A stretch of 64,000 bases of DNA from Anarhynchus alexandrinus (taxonomy: Eukaryota; Chordata; Aves; Charadriiformes; Charadriidae): NCBI GenBank assembly GCA_008711295.1, contig VUYV01000007.1:5666957-5730956 (forward strand), in the 5' to 3' direction. Below, in pieces: positions 46,263-61,200 of this stretch. The stretch's first letter is position 1. The number at the start of each line of letters is the position of its first letter. A program made the translations under genes and the position numbers. The notes beneath the pieces were generated by a model. The model ran no database searches. It saw nothing but the letters and a program-made list of their open reading frames with translations, and was not told the origin of the DNA.

Positions 46263-49200
46263 AGCTATTTCATGGGAAGAGCTAGGTGGAATTATTACAT
46301 GGCTAGATCAAATAGTTGAAAGGTGGGATGAATTATGTGGCAAAACATTCTAGGGCTTATGCATGGAGCACTAATGAAGATATGAGATGTTGACCATGCT
46401 GACTTCGGGACTCCACAGAACTAAAAGAAACGAAAACCAAGCTCTCTGGAGTAATGAGGAGAGATACTTTTGTTGCTTCCACTTTGGGAGAATTTGGAGG
46501 AAGACATTACTCTTTTGTTATCCAGATTTTCTTTATAAAAAACTGTACAAATTATTAGTTAGCCTAAATACATATATAGTTTAACAATCAGAAATGTTGA
46601 ACTAGGACTTACTTTGTTGTTCTTAGAAGAGATTTACATAAAGAAAAAGCTGCTTCCAATGTCTTCTACAAGTCAGCTTGCTTTCAGTTTATTGAATTTA
46701 GGATGTGCAGGGTGGCTGAAATATGAGAGAATATAGTTTGGGTCAGATGTTCACAAGATGTATGCGTAAGCAGTATAGCAGTTTATATAGCTGCTCCTGC
46801 TGTGCATGCAATTGTGATTGTTCATGCAACTGAGAAATATGATTGTGCATCAAACTGGAAGAATATCCATCCACTTCAGACTGAAGGGGGATTCACTTGG
46901 CAGAGAGAATTTATGTAGGACACAGTCTGAAGTCCCTTCCACTTCTGCAGGCTGTATGGTGGAAACAATAAGGCCTTCACGTGCCCCAGGAATCAGGCTT
47001 GTGCTGCTCTGAAACAGTACCTGTTGAAACTGGGAGAGTTCCTGGTTCATCCAGTGATAAGACTAGCTGACAAGCTGTCCTGAACTCTGGCATTTCCCAG
47101 GCTTGGGATGCTTATGGGATACTTTGGGATACTTATGTATCCCAAAATGGGATGTTGGCCATTTTAACATGCTTTTAATGTAGTTTGATATACAGCACTT
47201 ATAATTTATTTCGTAACAAGGCCTATGGCCCAGGCTGGAGGATGAGACCTTTTACTTTAGGGAACCATCTGCTATAATCTTCATATAAACTAGAGTAAAT
47301 TTGACAAGGTAAATAGTCCTTAACAAGGGCACCTTCTCCATGAAATATGCAATCTGTAATGCTTAGAAACTGTACACAAGACTGTACACAAGCACTTCTG
47401 TTTATTTTCTGCTTAGGTCAGGCCTAGTTTGAATTAAATATGCCAGATTACTTACTGCATTACCTAACTCGTTTGTATTGTTTGTGAAGGTTTGTAATCT
47501 GTGTTTAGTAAAAAACTGTAGAGGAGTAGAGCAAGCCTGTAGCTGAGTAAAGGAGTCAAATGGGAGAATTCTCTGTCTCACTGAATATCAACAGTCCTTG
47601 GCTTTGTTTCTTTTTTGTTTGTTTTTGGTTTGGTTTGTGGTTTTGGGGTTTTTTGGGGGTTTGTTTTTTTTTTTTTTCCAAAAAGGCTGCTTTCCATGAA
47701 GGAATTTTTTAATTTTTTCATGGTATTTGTTCTAATAAGGAAGTTTTCCATAGTCTGACAATTCTCAACTTTAGTTGTTTCCATATATAGTCCTTCAGGA
47801 TGAAAAGCAGAGGATCCTTTTGCTCTGGATGCATGCAGAAGGTCTCACTTCCTCAGAGCACAGACTACAGTTCACCTGTTTCAATTGTAATGTGGGCAAC
47901 ACTACCCATAGTAGCACTGTGGACCAGATTTTTTGAACTGGGTACGAACATAGATAGTCTCACAGTGTGCTATCACAAGTGTGTTCTTCTGGTCAGACTG
48001 TTTTGTCTACTGATCCAAAACCCTGGAAGTGTTAACACCAACAAAGACAATAAGGTGGAAATACAGTGAAAAAATCAAAGGATTTTAGAGCATTGTATCT
48101 GGCAAACAAAAAAAGTCTTTGAGTAGGAGATGGGAAAATCTTGGTAACATTCCTGAACTCATTTTCACCTTTGTTCACCTCCTTAATGCATACAGATTCT
48201 CTCTCTTTATTCAAACAGTGGGACAAAACCCCTTACAAACATCTTAGATTTGTAGTTACTAGTGAAGGAAGTCTTTTTCAGCAGGACAGCTGTGTTTCTT
48301 GGCAGTGTACAGTATTTACACCCACTATGTAACAAGAAACCAGTGTTTTGTCATCTGTTGTATGGAGAACTCTGAGGTTTTGAAAAGAAGTGATGGAAAC
48401 ATGATCAGGGCTTGTGTGATTTTAAGAGCCATTAAGTAAACTAATAAATTTCTTGCGATTTTAGGGTGTTTGTGCAACTAGCATTGCACTGCTTTAATGG
48501 TTACTTGCAGCTTCTATTCCTGTATCACTAGCTTCTTCCGTACCACCTGGGCTGGATTTTATCTATTAATTTTCTTTTTGTGCAGTGCAGTTTAATTTTC
48601 ACTGTAGATAATCTTTTTGACTACTTCCCATATTTCTGCCCAGGTTGAGTGGAGTGCATCTATCAGAGTCCGAAGTCCTTGGCTTACCTTTCACTGAGTA
48701 AACAAGTGCCCATGATAGGATGGTTATTGCCCAAAGCAATACTTGCCTAACCAGTGCAGACTATGGGAGCACCCAGTTGTTGCTGACTGCTCAGTGCTGG
48801 GATCTCTCCTCCAAGAGTATCTGGTAAAAGGTGAGACACCAGATTAAAGTGTGAGAGCTGTTCATTTCCCAGAGTTTGCTGCCTTCATGGCTGCAGCAAT
48901 AGCATGCAGCAATGTCCCGATACATTTCATCATAGCCAGATTACTCTAATCCGTTACAGGTATTTTTCAAAACTTTGGGCTGTAAAAACCTGGTTCTGGA
49001 GCAGCTTCCTGTGCGGTCCAGCTGTCCTGCCTACTGGAGCCATAAACTCTGGGAGGAAGGTAGGGCAGTAAATTGCTTCCATCTCTGTGTTTATCCCATG
49101 TGTGGGTAGTCCAGTGCCTTCACAAAACAAGTGTGGCAGATTTGCCTCTCACAGATGCTCTCCAGAGCAGAACATAGCAGCTTTCTCTCTATTTTCTGTT

Positions 49201-52200
49201 TTCAAGTTGTACTTTATTACATCAGAGTGAAACCATCATTAACAACAAATGGTCTTAAACTGTAAATCCAACTATTCTCCACAGTATAATGAGCTTTCTT
49301 GAAGGTCAGACTGGCTTTTTACAGCTTGGGCCCTATTATGCATTACACAAGAAGAGGATAACATGTGCTTTTATACTGAGTAAGGTACCGGTGAGATCAA
49401 GATCATAACAGAGAGCTGTGATAGCTTTGAAAGGCTGCCCTTTAAGTCATCTGCTGGAGGTGACTCAGAGCATGTGTGTCCCCAGACAGGGCTCAAATTG
49501 CAGTTTAAAGCGGTGATTTCCAACATTAAACAGGAGGTATGTCACAGATCAGAGTCCAAACCAACAAGCTCTGCCAGGCCTTTAGGTTGGGCTCTCTGCT
49601 GGCAGCTGACGTTGCAAAGAGGAGATTCAAGGTGGGGGAGGAAAGAAGGTGAGGTGGTGAAACAGCCTGTGCAAATGATTGGGAGCCACTGGGGAAGAAA
49701 AATAAGCTCCTGAACTAGGAGGTGGGAGTACTCTGAGTGAAAAATGAAAAAACATTTTTTTTCAAGGTCTGTCCTTGTCTTGTTGTATGACCTCAGGCAG
49801 GTTATGTACATGGAGTCATGTTGCAAACGTGCTGTGGCAGAGATTGTCCATACAAGTATTGAAAGAGTGCACAGTATAATGGCCCCAACTATACTCAAGT
49901 GCTGTAGCAATACGCTTTCTAACAACAAAGGGAAAGAATAGCATTGTTGTTACAAGTACGCCTGGAACTACCTCTTATTCTCATCCTGCAGAAGGAAGCC
50001 CCCTCCCTTAGGTACCTCCTTTCAGAGCCGGCACACTTGCCAAGCAGTGCAGTTGAGCAGAATAAACCATGCTGGTTCCAGTGGCTTGCGGTGCACCAAA
50101 ACCCCCTTCACACACAAAAGCAGCCACACAGCTGGCAGGAGTGTGAGGCCACCACCAAAACTGTGTGTTACGTGATACCTTATGGCACTCAGGAAGAGCC
50201 GGCTGTTTCTATGGCTACTACTGCCTTTCTCTCAAACACATGTACTTTTGGTTCTGACGAGATCATGTTGTATTATAGAAAAGAATTACTCACATACTGC
50301 TTTACACTGCAACATTTGTTGAACTAATAAATACCTGACTTCCTGTAATAAAGACATTTTCCACTTCGTGTATTGTTATAAATGGGTAGGATTTTCCTCA
50401 TCTCTAATTTATAAATGCAGCCAGTTTGGTCTCGAAAATCCTTGCTCCGGTTTCCATGACAACAGGTCTGATTTTTGAGGCTATTTCTTCCCCTTACTTC
50501 ATCTTGGGTGAGAAAGAGTTGCTGTCCCTTTCCAGTAACAGCGCGATGGGCAAGCAAAATGATTGCCTTGAAGGAAACCAGAAACTTCAGCCAGGTTTTT
50601 GAAACACAAGTGAGAAATTCCTGAGAAGAATGGCACTGCAAACCTAGCACAGGCTTGAGTCAGATTTTTTGTACACAGAAAGTCAAGTACAAGTAACCCC
50701 AGGAAGTGTAGTCATATACCACACTGTTATGTACTTAACAAACTGATCCGGTAGCCCTGAATAACACTGTGTTGGCACGTAGGACAATAACCAAACAAAG
50801 AGGATCTAGCCAGTCTGTTGATATGGTAACTTTATAGATTAATTAGTACTGAATGCACTTTATTGTTCGTAATAGACTTTCACTGGCTATATTTTTTTCC
50901 CTCAGTAGATCCCATTTTTAGTAATGGGCTGCTAGGAGTGTCTCTTTCATAGATCATTCACAGGTCAGCCATGTTCCTTCAATGTGAAACAGTGCATTTG
51001 AGACTGCGGGTAGTAAAGGCATCATAAATAATCCACAGCTGCTTTGCAAGGATATTTCTAGTGGTTTTTTGCACTTTTAACATTTCCAGGAAGAATGAAG
51101 GTAGACAGCCACTGTTACAAGTGATTTCTGCTGTTCTAAAATGATAAAGAGGTGGGTTTTGCAAAAGCCTCACAAAATCCCTGGAGAGGATCTTGGTTCC
51201 CTTTTCCTGCAGAGAAGAATCACAATATACCTACATCTTTGCGGGTAATAAGTACCTTCAAATGTGCAGTCCACTAAGATTGCAGATTAAATGTTTGTCT
51301 TTTGCTTACCATATTCTTCTTCTTAATTTATGTGAATAAAAGACCCTATGGAACTATAATGTCTAAGGTATCGTTGTATTATGGCATTATAATCTCATTT
51401 GCATTTGAGCTGGGGGCAGCATGGTAAATCATCCAGCCATTCCTTAAACTAGTACAGGTTGCTCCAAGTGTTTAATCTGAGTGCTGAAGTTTCCAGCCTA
51501 TCTTTTGGAGCAGAAGATCCAAGTGTAGTTTAGGTATTCTCCATTAAGATAGAATGTGGGAATATGTCATTGAGGCATGTTTTATCAATACTATTGTAAC
51601 CTGTGCAAAGAGAGATTGTATCCGTAATTTACATTAGAGGCTAATCTTTGATGCAATACCTAATGCATCTCACAGTAGGATGAGATTGCCAACCATACAT
51701 AAGCATCATTGAAAGCCAAGCACAGTTAAGAGTGAATCAATATCAGACACAACAGAAAAATGATTTAGTGATTGCCTTAAATAACCATGCACAGGTTTTC
51801 CCTTTTGTCGTGACTAAAACATGATGAACAGCCTGCCATAACAAGTCCCTTGGTGAGAATGAAGTCATAGCAGTGCCATTCTAGCTGCACAGCCAACTAG
51901 AAACAATATAAATGTGCTTGTTTTCTGTGCCCTACTGTTACATGTAGGGGATTAAAAAAGTGAGTCATTTGCTGGAAAACGTTCTGATCCTGTGGCAGTA
52001 GGATGGCTCTTAAGAAAGCTCTTGCATCCTGTAAAGGCTAATTGTAAGAGCGGTGAGTGATAATTTTTCGCTTTGACTAAAGCAAGGACATAGAAAGTAG
52101 ACACGACTGAAAACTGAAACCTATGCAATTGCATATTGCACTTTCAACTTTTCAGATATCAACTTTTCCTTCTCTAAATTGCTGTCACACTTAGAACACT

Positions 52201-55189
52201 TTCATGGCTTTGTAACCCAGGGCTTTGGAAAAGACATGGTTTTTACATGTTTGGGTTTGTCTTCATTTCTTGTGGTACAACCTCATGTGATATTGCACCC
52301 CACAGAAGTACTGTGTTGAATTTCTAAACATTGTCTGTGGCACTGTCTGAAAATTCCTCCAAATAGTTAACTAATTCCTGCTTTTCATGTAGCCCAGGGC
52401 AAGTTTAGAGGAAATAAATGTAACATGAGTTAGTCATCCTTAAGTAATCTTAAAGCAGGGAGCCCTACATTAACTGCAGGCTGATAATAAGCTCTGCAGT
52501 GTTATCTCCAGTATAGCTTTTCTCATGACTCGGAATAAATGTGTGAGCTGTCATTTATTTGTTTGCTTTTTCTCAGCTGGAGTATTTACTGTCTGGTTGC
52601 TGAAGTATCAATTATTCTTGTAAAACTGAATAGTACTGTCTTAGGATCACACATGTAGAAGCTAACATAATTTGAGACATGATAAAAATTAATAAGATAC
52701 CAACTCTGTTAAGACATCTATGATAGGTACTTTTTTGTGTGCTAGAGGAAAACTCCTATGTTAGAAGAACAGTAAATAATGGGGTTAAAAAGAACCAGCA
52801 GACTTGATCTAACCCTGTGATTTTTTATTTTTACAGGCTTCTGCTGTCAGACCATCTGCAGCTGTTGTCAGTCAACCATTGATGTGACCTCTGAGAGGTA
52901 GAAACCCATTCTGTTCCCTAGCTGGTCATTCAAGTCTTTTCATTCTAGCATTTAAATTGGATTTTATTTAATTTTAGTTAAATCCATTATATCAACACTT
53001 AATGAACAGAAGCCCTCCCACTCTGCTCTGTGGCATCTCATTGTATACCAGCATTTTGTTCTTTTTTGTCTCCTATACATATTCATTTCCCTTAATCTTT
53101 CATGCTAATGTATGTTTCCCTTTCCCGTTCTTTTTCTCTTGATTGTTATTAAATGCCTGGATGGTGCTTAAATGTCAGAAAAGCCTTGAGAAATGTCACA
53201 TACTGCAGGAGAACACAATAGTTTATGTTTAAAAAGTCCTGAGCATGGTAATATCTGCTTTTCAGGCTGTGAAACTGTTCTGGCCACCTCTCAGAAAAAA
53301 TAGATCTCTTGAGAGAAATAGATTTATGTTGCTGATGGTGTTTTGATTTTGAACTTTAAGACTGAAATTGGAGGTTCAGAAATGAATCTGATCTTCTCTC
53401 TGGTTCATCTCTGCCCTGACATGATAATGGGTCACTTGGAACAATCAGCTGGTTTCATTAATTATTAATGCTAACACATGGCAAAAGCAATTTGAGATTC
53501 ATTGGATGTGTGTGGGTCTGTTGAAGAAAATGTAAAGGGGGCAATTATCAATCTGAGACTAAATGAGAGTGGCAAGTGCGAAAAAGGAGGAGGAATCAGC
53601 AGGAGGCTTACGTATAGCTGGAAGAATAAAAACAGTATTTTATTTTACAGTCAGATGCATATCTTAAGTTACATTAAAGTGAACATTCCTAAAGCAGAGC
53701 ATGTAGTTCACATGAGTATTAGGTTACTTGGCTGAACTGTGGTCTATGCAAAAATGCATTTTTAAGCCTTTAGAAGAATTTTGATACTTGCTGAGTGTAT
53801 AGAAAAAGTGGTAAGATATTCATTATTAGGGAACTGTATACCTAGACAAACAACAATATAAATCTTATCCATGCATTTTAGTAGCTTTCTTGTCTATTTA
53901 TCTGAGGGGAGAAAACAGAAGTCTTGAGACCATGGAATAAGAGCTGCTATATAACATGAGTGCTATTTGAAGGTGACTTTTTATCTACACCAGTCTAATG
54001 AACAATGAGGCTTGCTGCCACTGTAGAAAAGGAACTGTATGAATTTACCCCAAAGGGTGATAGAATGGGAGGGGTTATTCCTATGATCTCTCCCTCTGTT
54101 TGCTGCATAGACACTGTGCATCGTAACAGAAGCTCAAGTTCTGGTAGTTTCAAAATGGCTGAAAAAATCAAGAGCAGAAGGAGCTCTCCATACATTTTCT
54201 TTCCATCTCCCTGAAGAAAAAGACTACATTGACAAGCTTTGTGAACAACAATAACATCTTATTTGAATATCTTAAAGAGCAGTTCCTGAGAGAGTGGTGT
54301 GTTTAAAACCCCTACCCTAGTCTATGATGTATTGCCAGGGTCTGCTGGCCTCCTCTAGATGTTGTCTGGATTCAGCTTCCAGGAGAGCTTTACCTCCTGA
54401 TGGCCAGAGGCCTCAGTGACAGCAGAGCCATCTGTGACACAGCTCCAGATATGTCACCCCACTTTTATTCTGCGCTACCTAACCATGGTGGCACTGGAAG
54501 GCAAGGCTAGAAAGGGGCTAGAAAGGTTAACAACTCCCCCTGCCCCCAAATTGCTATGGAGGCTTGGCACAGGGGAGAATAAAACATGAACCAGCTTTCT
54601 TTTGCTGAGGCTGCCACAGCTCACGCAATGCCATGGATTAATGAAACTCCAGACTGTCTGATGAAGTTTTTCCCACAGAGCAAAATACTAACTAAGTCAA
54701 TTGATTGCATTTTCATTTCTTGAGGGAACATTCAACCCACACATCCTATTGTGTGTCTGATCACAAAGACATGTCTGCTGTAGCAATATTGTGTTATCTC
54801 ACAGATGCTTTGTGCTACATCTTGAGCTGTTGCCTCTGATGTAAAAGGAAATGGAAATTCTTGCTCAGAAGACCTATCTGACAAAGAAATAAATTCTTGT
54901 AAATTCAGTGTCCCAAACTTAGGAAATTACAATAGCTGCTGCTGAAAAATACTGTGATAAATCCCCATCCATCTGGAATGTTTCCATAATCCACTACAGA
55001 TTGCCAATTAATTGCACACTTATTTCTATGTAATAAGGACAGATAATAGACTGTATTAGTGTAAGTCTCCCAGAGGCAGTGGAAATACATCACAATATTC
55101 TTAAATAGCATATTTTTATTAAAGGAATGCCTGCAAGCTTCTGTCTGGTACTAGAAACCTATTGTGCTAGGAACTGTACATGTAATGAA
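46263..55189. other. Noncoding region, no gene recognised
   Basis: AT-rich unique-looking DNA. Contains a T/G-rich low-complexity stretch (about 47600-47685), a 10-bp-arm hairpin (47123-47146) and a block rich in ATTA motifs (about 53440-53480). Frames up to 128 codons (49542-49928, minus) show no known similarity. No exon of COTL1 or KLHL36 was found. Confidence 0.55.
47600..47685. repeat. T/G-rich low-complexity tract
   Basis: Repeated tttgttt, tttggtttgg and ggggttttttggggg motifs, ending in a T16 run. It explains the Lys/Pro/Thr-rich minus-strand frame there. Confidence 0.75.
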
Positions 55190-55252
55190 AGGCCAGATTT
55201 ACAGCACATAGTCCTATTTAGTGAAGCACTTAATTGCTTACTTCAAGTACCA
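55190..55252. repeat. Ancient dispersed repeat fragment (family not named)
   Basis: The order tagtcctatttagtgaagc, then acttaattgcttacttcaag, resembles an old amniote repeat with a TAGTCCCATTGACTTCA..AAGCACTTAA..GCTTAA pattern. Recognised from memory; family and limits uncertain. Confidence 0.4.
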
Positions 55253-58200
55253 GTTTAAATAAACTGATCTCATTTATTTTCTAATTAAATGTGGGAAATT
55301 ATAGTGAGGCTGGTTGGGACACAAGGTTTTTAAATCCTCTTCTAAAGCAGGAGAAACTGTAAATACTCTGTCTTATGCTGTTAAGATTAAAATGAAACTT
55401 GTATTATGGGAAGGTACCTTTAAACAATGGTGTGTGAAATATTTAGTATTTTACATAGATAAATAAATCACATATTTTTTGCTAATTTATGGAGAACCAT
55501 TTGTGGCCAGTTAGGATTTAAACTAAAATTCCTATTCATTAAACCAGTTACATAATGGGAAGATGTAATTTTTAAAAACACATATATTTCATTTTATTTG
55601 GATTAATCAAGTTTTTCTGTGCTCTACTGAGCATAATGTAATTGATGACCTTTTCCTGCTTACAGTAGTTTTAATATTTTACTGCAGTGTTTCTGGGAGG
55701 CAACTCAGTAAACAGCAACTGATGTCCAGAGGATAAAAATGTTTTGAAATCAAGTCATATAGTCACAGGATTGTTAGAGTCAGGGAAAAAAACCGCATCT
55801 TCGAATTTTATTTTCATTTATTGCTACAGTTAGTTGTCTCTGCATATCTGTGACAGTCATAAGATTAATGTAATTTTTTCAGTTTAAAATTTTTCTGAAC
55901 ATTTAATGTTTGCCTTGTATAACTGATGACATTTTAATATATGAGGTCATAATACTAGGTATAAGTCTGTACATCTGTGTGAAAATCAGTACTGAGATGT
56001 ACTGAGTACCAGAGATGGCTGCATGGGTGCAGAGAGTTCATTTTATCTTGAATTGCTCTCAGAAAAGTTTTGGATTAATTTAGAATTCCTTGAAGGGCTC
56101 CCACTGAAATGCCTCCGCCTGTAACTATAACCTGTCCCAAAAACTAGCTGATTTTTTGCTTTCCTAACACATTGCTCCTGTGTGTGAGAATTTTTTCAGA
56201 AAGGAGAAAGTTGACCACTTAGTTTCCTGCTATCAAGAAGAACCAATTTTCTTTGCTGTTTTCTTCCTTCTCTTGAGGTTGCCACATGACTGATGAGGCA
56301 AAAATCCTGTCATGAACCACTACGTGTAAGAAAAGCCAGACTGAGCCTGGACCTCCCTGCCTCCTCATGTATTATACATCTGCAACTCATGATAATTTCA
56401 TAGGATTTCATTCTCTAAAAATAGTGTCTTCATGACCTAGGGCCTCTAGGTCTTCCTAGTAGCAGGCACCACATAAATTAAGCATTCAGCTCCACTTTCA
56501 CTTTTGTGCTATAGACTCAGTTTAGCCCAATTCCCAAGGGTGACAAGCATGCATTTGCCAGTTACAAGGGATGCTTTATTTATTACTTCTGGAAGCATGA
56601 AGCACTTGTGTCCATTGGGAGAGTCATCTTGCATTTAGCCTCCCACAAGAGACATTATTATTTTAGAACAATTTAGCTTTTCTATGTTTATAGGGAGAAT
56701 TCACTTCAATAGATAATGACTAGATCAGTGGGTTTTCCCCTCACTTAAATGCTTTTTTCCCCCCTTTTTTTTTTCTGTAGTCAAAGGTTTTTTATGTTAT
56801 CAAACTAGAGAATCTGATTCCTGATGTTTATGTTTATAATGAGATTTGTTTATAAAGAGAGCAATGGTTACTAACCAAATTGAAAACCGCCACAGTCTTA
56901 TTTCAGTCCTGATGAGACTCTTTCCTTTTAGCTGCCGCTGAAATCCACCTGTCTGGAAAGCATCTGCATCGCTTGTAGGCACATGCCTGCTTTGATAGCA
57001 GGTTGTGGAAATGCTGATTAGAGCCATTTGGACTGTTATTAAGGCGCCTAGAAGAACTCACTCCCACAGTGCAAGATAAAACTATTGGTTCCTCACATGT
57101 GACAGGTTTCTTAAACCTTCAACTACAAGGGGAATGTTTCCTGAATCTTACAACAGTTTTCCATCAAAGTTTCTCTGTGATAGAGATAACTTTCTCCTAG
57201 CTAGTCTGGTGGGGTTTTTTTTGTATTATTATTAACAAAAAAGCCACTTCTGAATATAAGAAGGGATTTTCCTCAGCTTTAAGACATCTTCTTCCTAAGT
57301 ATAGCAAATTACCAGCACCTTTCTTATGTCCAGCTGCAAAGTATTTTAACATCTGATCAAAAACACCTAATAAGTAACAAATGAATGCCTACTGGCACAA
57401 AAGAAAAAAAAAGCATGCACATTACATGTATGTAATGTGCCTGTAAAATAAATACACATGTTGTAAGCACACATCTACACACGTGTGCATGCCATTATAG
57501 CTGTGTATATTTATACCATATGAATTATTTGAGTCGTATTGAAGTCCTGGTCATTTACACCACCCATATTATTATGGGCTTGTGTTCTCCCAATTATATA
57601 ACAGGCTGTTTGTGTTTCTCATGTATATTTGCTAAAATATGTTGTTCTGAAGTAATTTTTCTGTTTTGATACCACAGCTGAGTGATAACAAGAACTGACA
57701 AATGTTTGTGTGTGTGTATAGATTTCCTACATATTTAACAAACAGCATTCTTTCTCCCCCCACCTCCACAAACACACTCTTGTAAATCTAAATCAAAGCC
57801 CATTCAGGACATTTCATTTTAAGTGGTTTCATCTTACTGTAATTACCAAGTCATGTGAGGAGTAGCTAAACAATTGTCTGCACAACAATGGAGATGAAAT
57901 AAAGATAGCCTCTAATTAATTCCATCTAGGTTATAATTAATTTTGACTGGGTTGCTCAGGACAATATCCTTAAGTCTCCCAGGCTTCTATAAAGGGGACT
58001 GATCACCAGCTGCTGCTCTTTGATTTTTAAAGCAGATGGGTCTATTTCCAGCTATTGCTTAAAAGGAAATGATGAGGATGAGGGTAGAGAGTGATTGATT
58101 GGCTTTGAGTAGGCCTTGGGGTAAGACTGCTAGAAGGAAAGCTCTGCTAGCAAACTAGTTTGTGACAATGTCTTTTAAAGATTTTAGATGTGTTTTGTTG

Positions 58201-61200
58201 TAATTTTCTTTAAACTTGTGAGACCCCCTTTTTTGCTTTGTTAGAAAAAAGTAAAAATCTGTGAATGCAATGCTACGTTAGTAAATATTTCATCATATAC
58301 TATATGTTAAATTTGCTTTGGGTCATAGTGGTGCTAAAGGCAGAGATGAAGGATACAAATATGAATGTTTCTAGTCTTTGTCACTTTGTAGAAACAAAAG
58401 ATGAAAAATACCTGTTAAGTTGTTATCCTAGTTCTGTCTGTCAGTGTAGAATTGGTCTCTACTTCATTATACAGGAAGCTTTGGTGAATAATTCATTAAA
58501 ACTAATTTATCTGAGAAATTCTGCCACTTTCTTTGTTTGCTGACAAATTGTAAAATTCTCAGATGGATTTGTTGTTAAAACTATTCATAAATTCCTGGAA
58601 TAAATAAATTCCAGCTTGCTGGTAGGCTGTGCTCGTTGGGAGTAATGGATGCATAAGCTCACAGTGTGGCAGTTTCTCAAATATTAGGTTTAGGTTTCTT
58701 GATTGGATAGCTCCTAGAACTGGCTAACACCTGGCATGTTCTTAGTTATGCATTTAAATGCAAAAGGTGAAAATCAAGGTTTGCAATTAGCTTTCTCTAA
58801 CTATGTCTGGTAAAACACTTGTGTAAAAAGAGAATGGATATGTAAAATTTTGGGGGATAAAATTTTCAAAGCTAAGAACCACCACCTGCAATTGTTAGTG
58901 AGGAGTCAAAATGCCTTCCCCATTATGATATGCATAAGGAATAAATAAAAAGGCTAGTGACTTAAATGTAGTGGTGTATTAAATACTTTTTCTAGGAACT
59001 TCTTGTTTAGTCTACACTTTCCTGTGCTAAATTTTCTGCTTCCTATCATTTTGTTTGGCTGCCTTTTCATTGCTGTAGCATATATAACATCCAACTAATT
59101 CTTAAAGACCCAATGCCATGTGCTTTTGAAGGTGAAATTCCCACTGAATGCAATGTTTAAAAGCTTATATGAAAGATCTGATAATATATGAGAAAAAAAA
59201 TTAGATGAATAATCTATGTCTTATACTGGTGTTTTGAAACTGATACAAAATGTATTCACCAGTATAATCTTTCTACTGTGCATGATATGCAGCTCAATTC
59301 CCAATCAGTTCTTGTGTCCTGTGTAGTCTGAGGGAGAGAACTTACAGTTCTGTTTTTTGGAAAGCAACAGTGCAGTGTGTGGAAACGCTGCCTGCATCAT
59401 CTGTTTACATTACCTTGAATGTGATAGTTGTTCAATCTGTTTAGTGCTTTTTGTGTTTTCATTTAGAAGTCTGTTTCCTTGTTTGCCCTACAGTGCGTTA
59501 ATGAGATCATTATAATGCTTTAACCTGCCTCTTACGTAATGAAGGCCACAAAGTTTTACCCAGTAATTCTTGCATTGAGCCCAGGAATCACGCCCTGATT
59601 CTAAATTCCCTCTTTCTCCCCTGCACACAGATGTCCTTAAACTCTCTTTGGTTTTCCCAAGTAGACAGTGTATTTTAGTAATTTTAGGTGTGTTTGAGTA
59701 ACGTTGTACCGGCTTTGTACAACACAATCAGTCCTAGGAAGGCTGGCATCTGTAAAGCAACATGCAGCACCCTGAGAAGCTACTATCTAAAGTAAATGTA
59801 TAGTTGGTCACAGGCTATGTGATTATGTGCTGAATACTTAAACAATCTTCAGCTGGCTTCATTTGCTCAGTATCACTGCTGAATTTTGTAGGCCAGAGGC
59901 ATGTCCCATCTATTTTATAAAGATGTCATAATGCTGCCGCATGTATGTCTGTTTTGAAATAAATGAAGACTGGAGGTGGGTTTTTCCCCCCTTTAGTTCT
60001 CCCTCTTTAGCAATGTTGTAGTTTCTTTGCTTCCAGTTTTAGGTCCTGTAAAGCATTGCATGGGCATCTTCCCTGTTCTCTAGCAACTTCTAGCCTGCCT
60101 GGACACTAGAGTAAACTGCCTTCTGAGACACTAATGTACTGAAGCAGTAGAGTTAGGTTTTCAGCCTAATACCTGTCCCCACTAGAGTGGGTGACTAATT
60201 CAGTCCTTTGTTCAAAAGGAGAGATTTTTAAGTGACTCACACATTTGTTTCTTTTCTTCAAAAGATTTTTCCATGCTGGCAAAATCTCCCATGGAAAGCT
60301 CTATGGAAAATTCAAGGAAGATCTACAGTTTTGCATTGCGTGCTTCTGGCATATTCAGGTATGTTTTTAAATTAGCCATAATTCCTTATTATTGACTCTC
60401 AGACTGAATGACAGGAGCAGAAATCCCTCTCCACGTACTAAGGCTAGCAGACTTGGCCTGTGACTTATTACTGAATAGGCAAAGGAGACCTGTCCTTTCC
60501 CAGGATTTCTAAGATATTTCCTCATTAAACTCTTTAGGAGAAAGACGAGGAATTAAAAAAACATAGAACTCTCTGAAATCCCTACCTGACACTTTTCAGA
60601 GCTAACACACATCTTGTGCATCAGGCTGGGACGTAAAAATCTTCATTAAGGGCCTTTACTTATATATGTTAAGATGTTGTAAACATTGCTGTGTTGAGAA
60701 AGAATGGCTGCATGTGCTCTTCTTGGTTCAAGGTATTCAGTAGCTCTCTCAAGTGGAGGTTTCTCAAGCTGAAGTCTTCTGAGGCTCAGGGCACAAACAG
60801 CTTTCCACAACTACCTATCACAAGTATTAATACTTAATTCTGCCTAAGGCACAGTAATGTGATTTTTGTAATGATTTTATGACTTGAATGACTTTATTCA
60901 GTGGTAATGCCAGATTACTGTGTTCCTGCCCTTCTGGTTTCTTCTTCCATTTTCACTTGTTCCTGCTTTTGTCCTGCCCTCGGTTTTGTCAAAGGAATTT
61001 GTTATACAGCAAAGTGGATCAGGGAACTGATCCAGCTTAAAAATCACCTGATTTTAAAGCCAGATCAGTCTTCTGACAGGTTCACATTGTGGCCTCTTGA
61101 GTATCTATGGGGAAGAAAAGGGTGGTATTACCATGAGCTGGTGACATGACGTGAAGTCTTTAGCTACATAAATCCAGTCTGAGGGACCTGTTCATGATGT

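Noticed and set aside
49542..49928. 128-codon minus-strand frame
   Set aside because: No recognisable domain, no flanking splice-compatible exons and no promoter signal; it fits chance in 64 kb.
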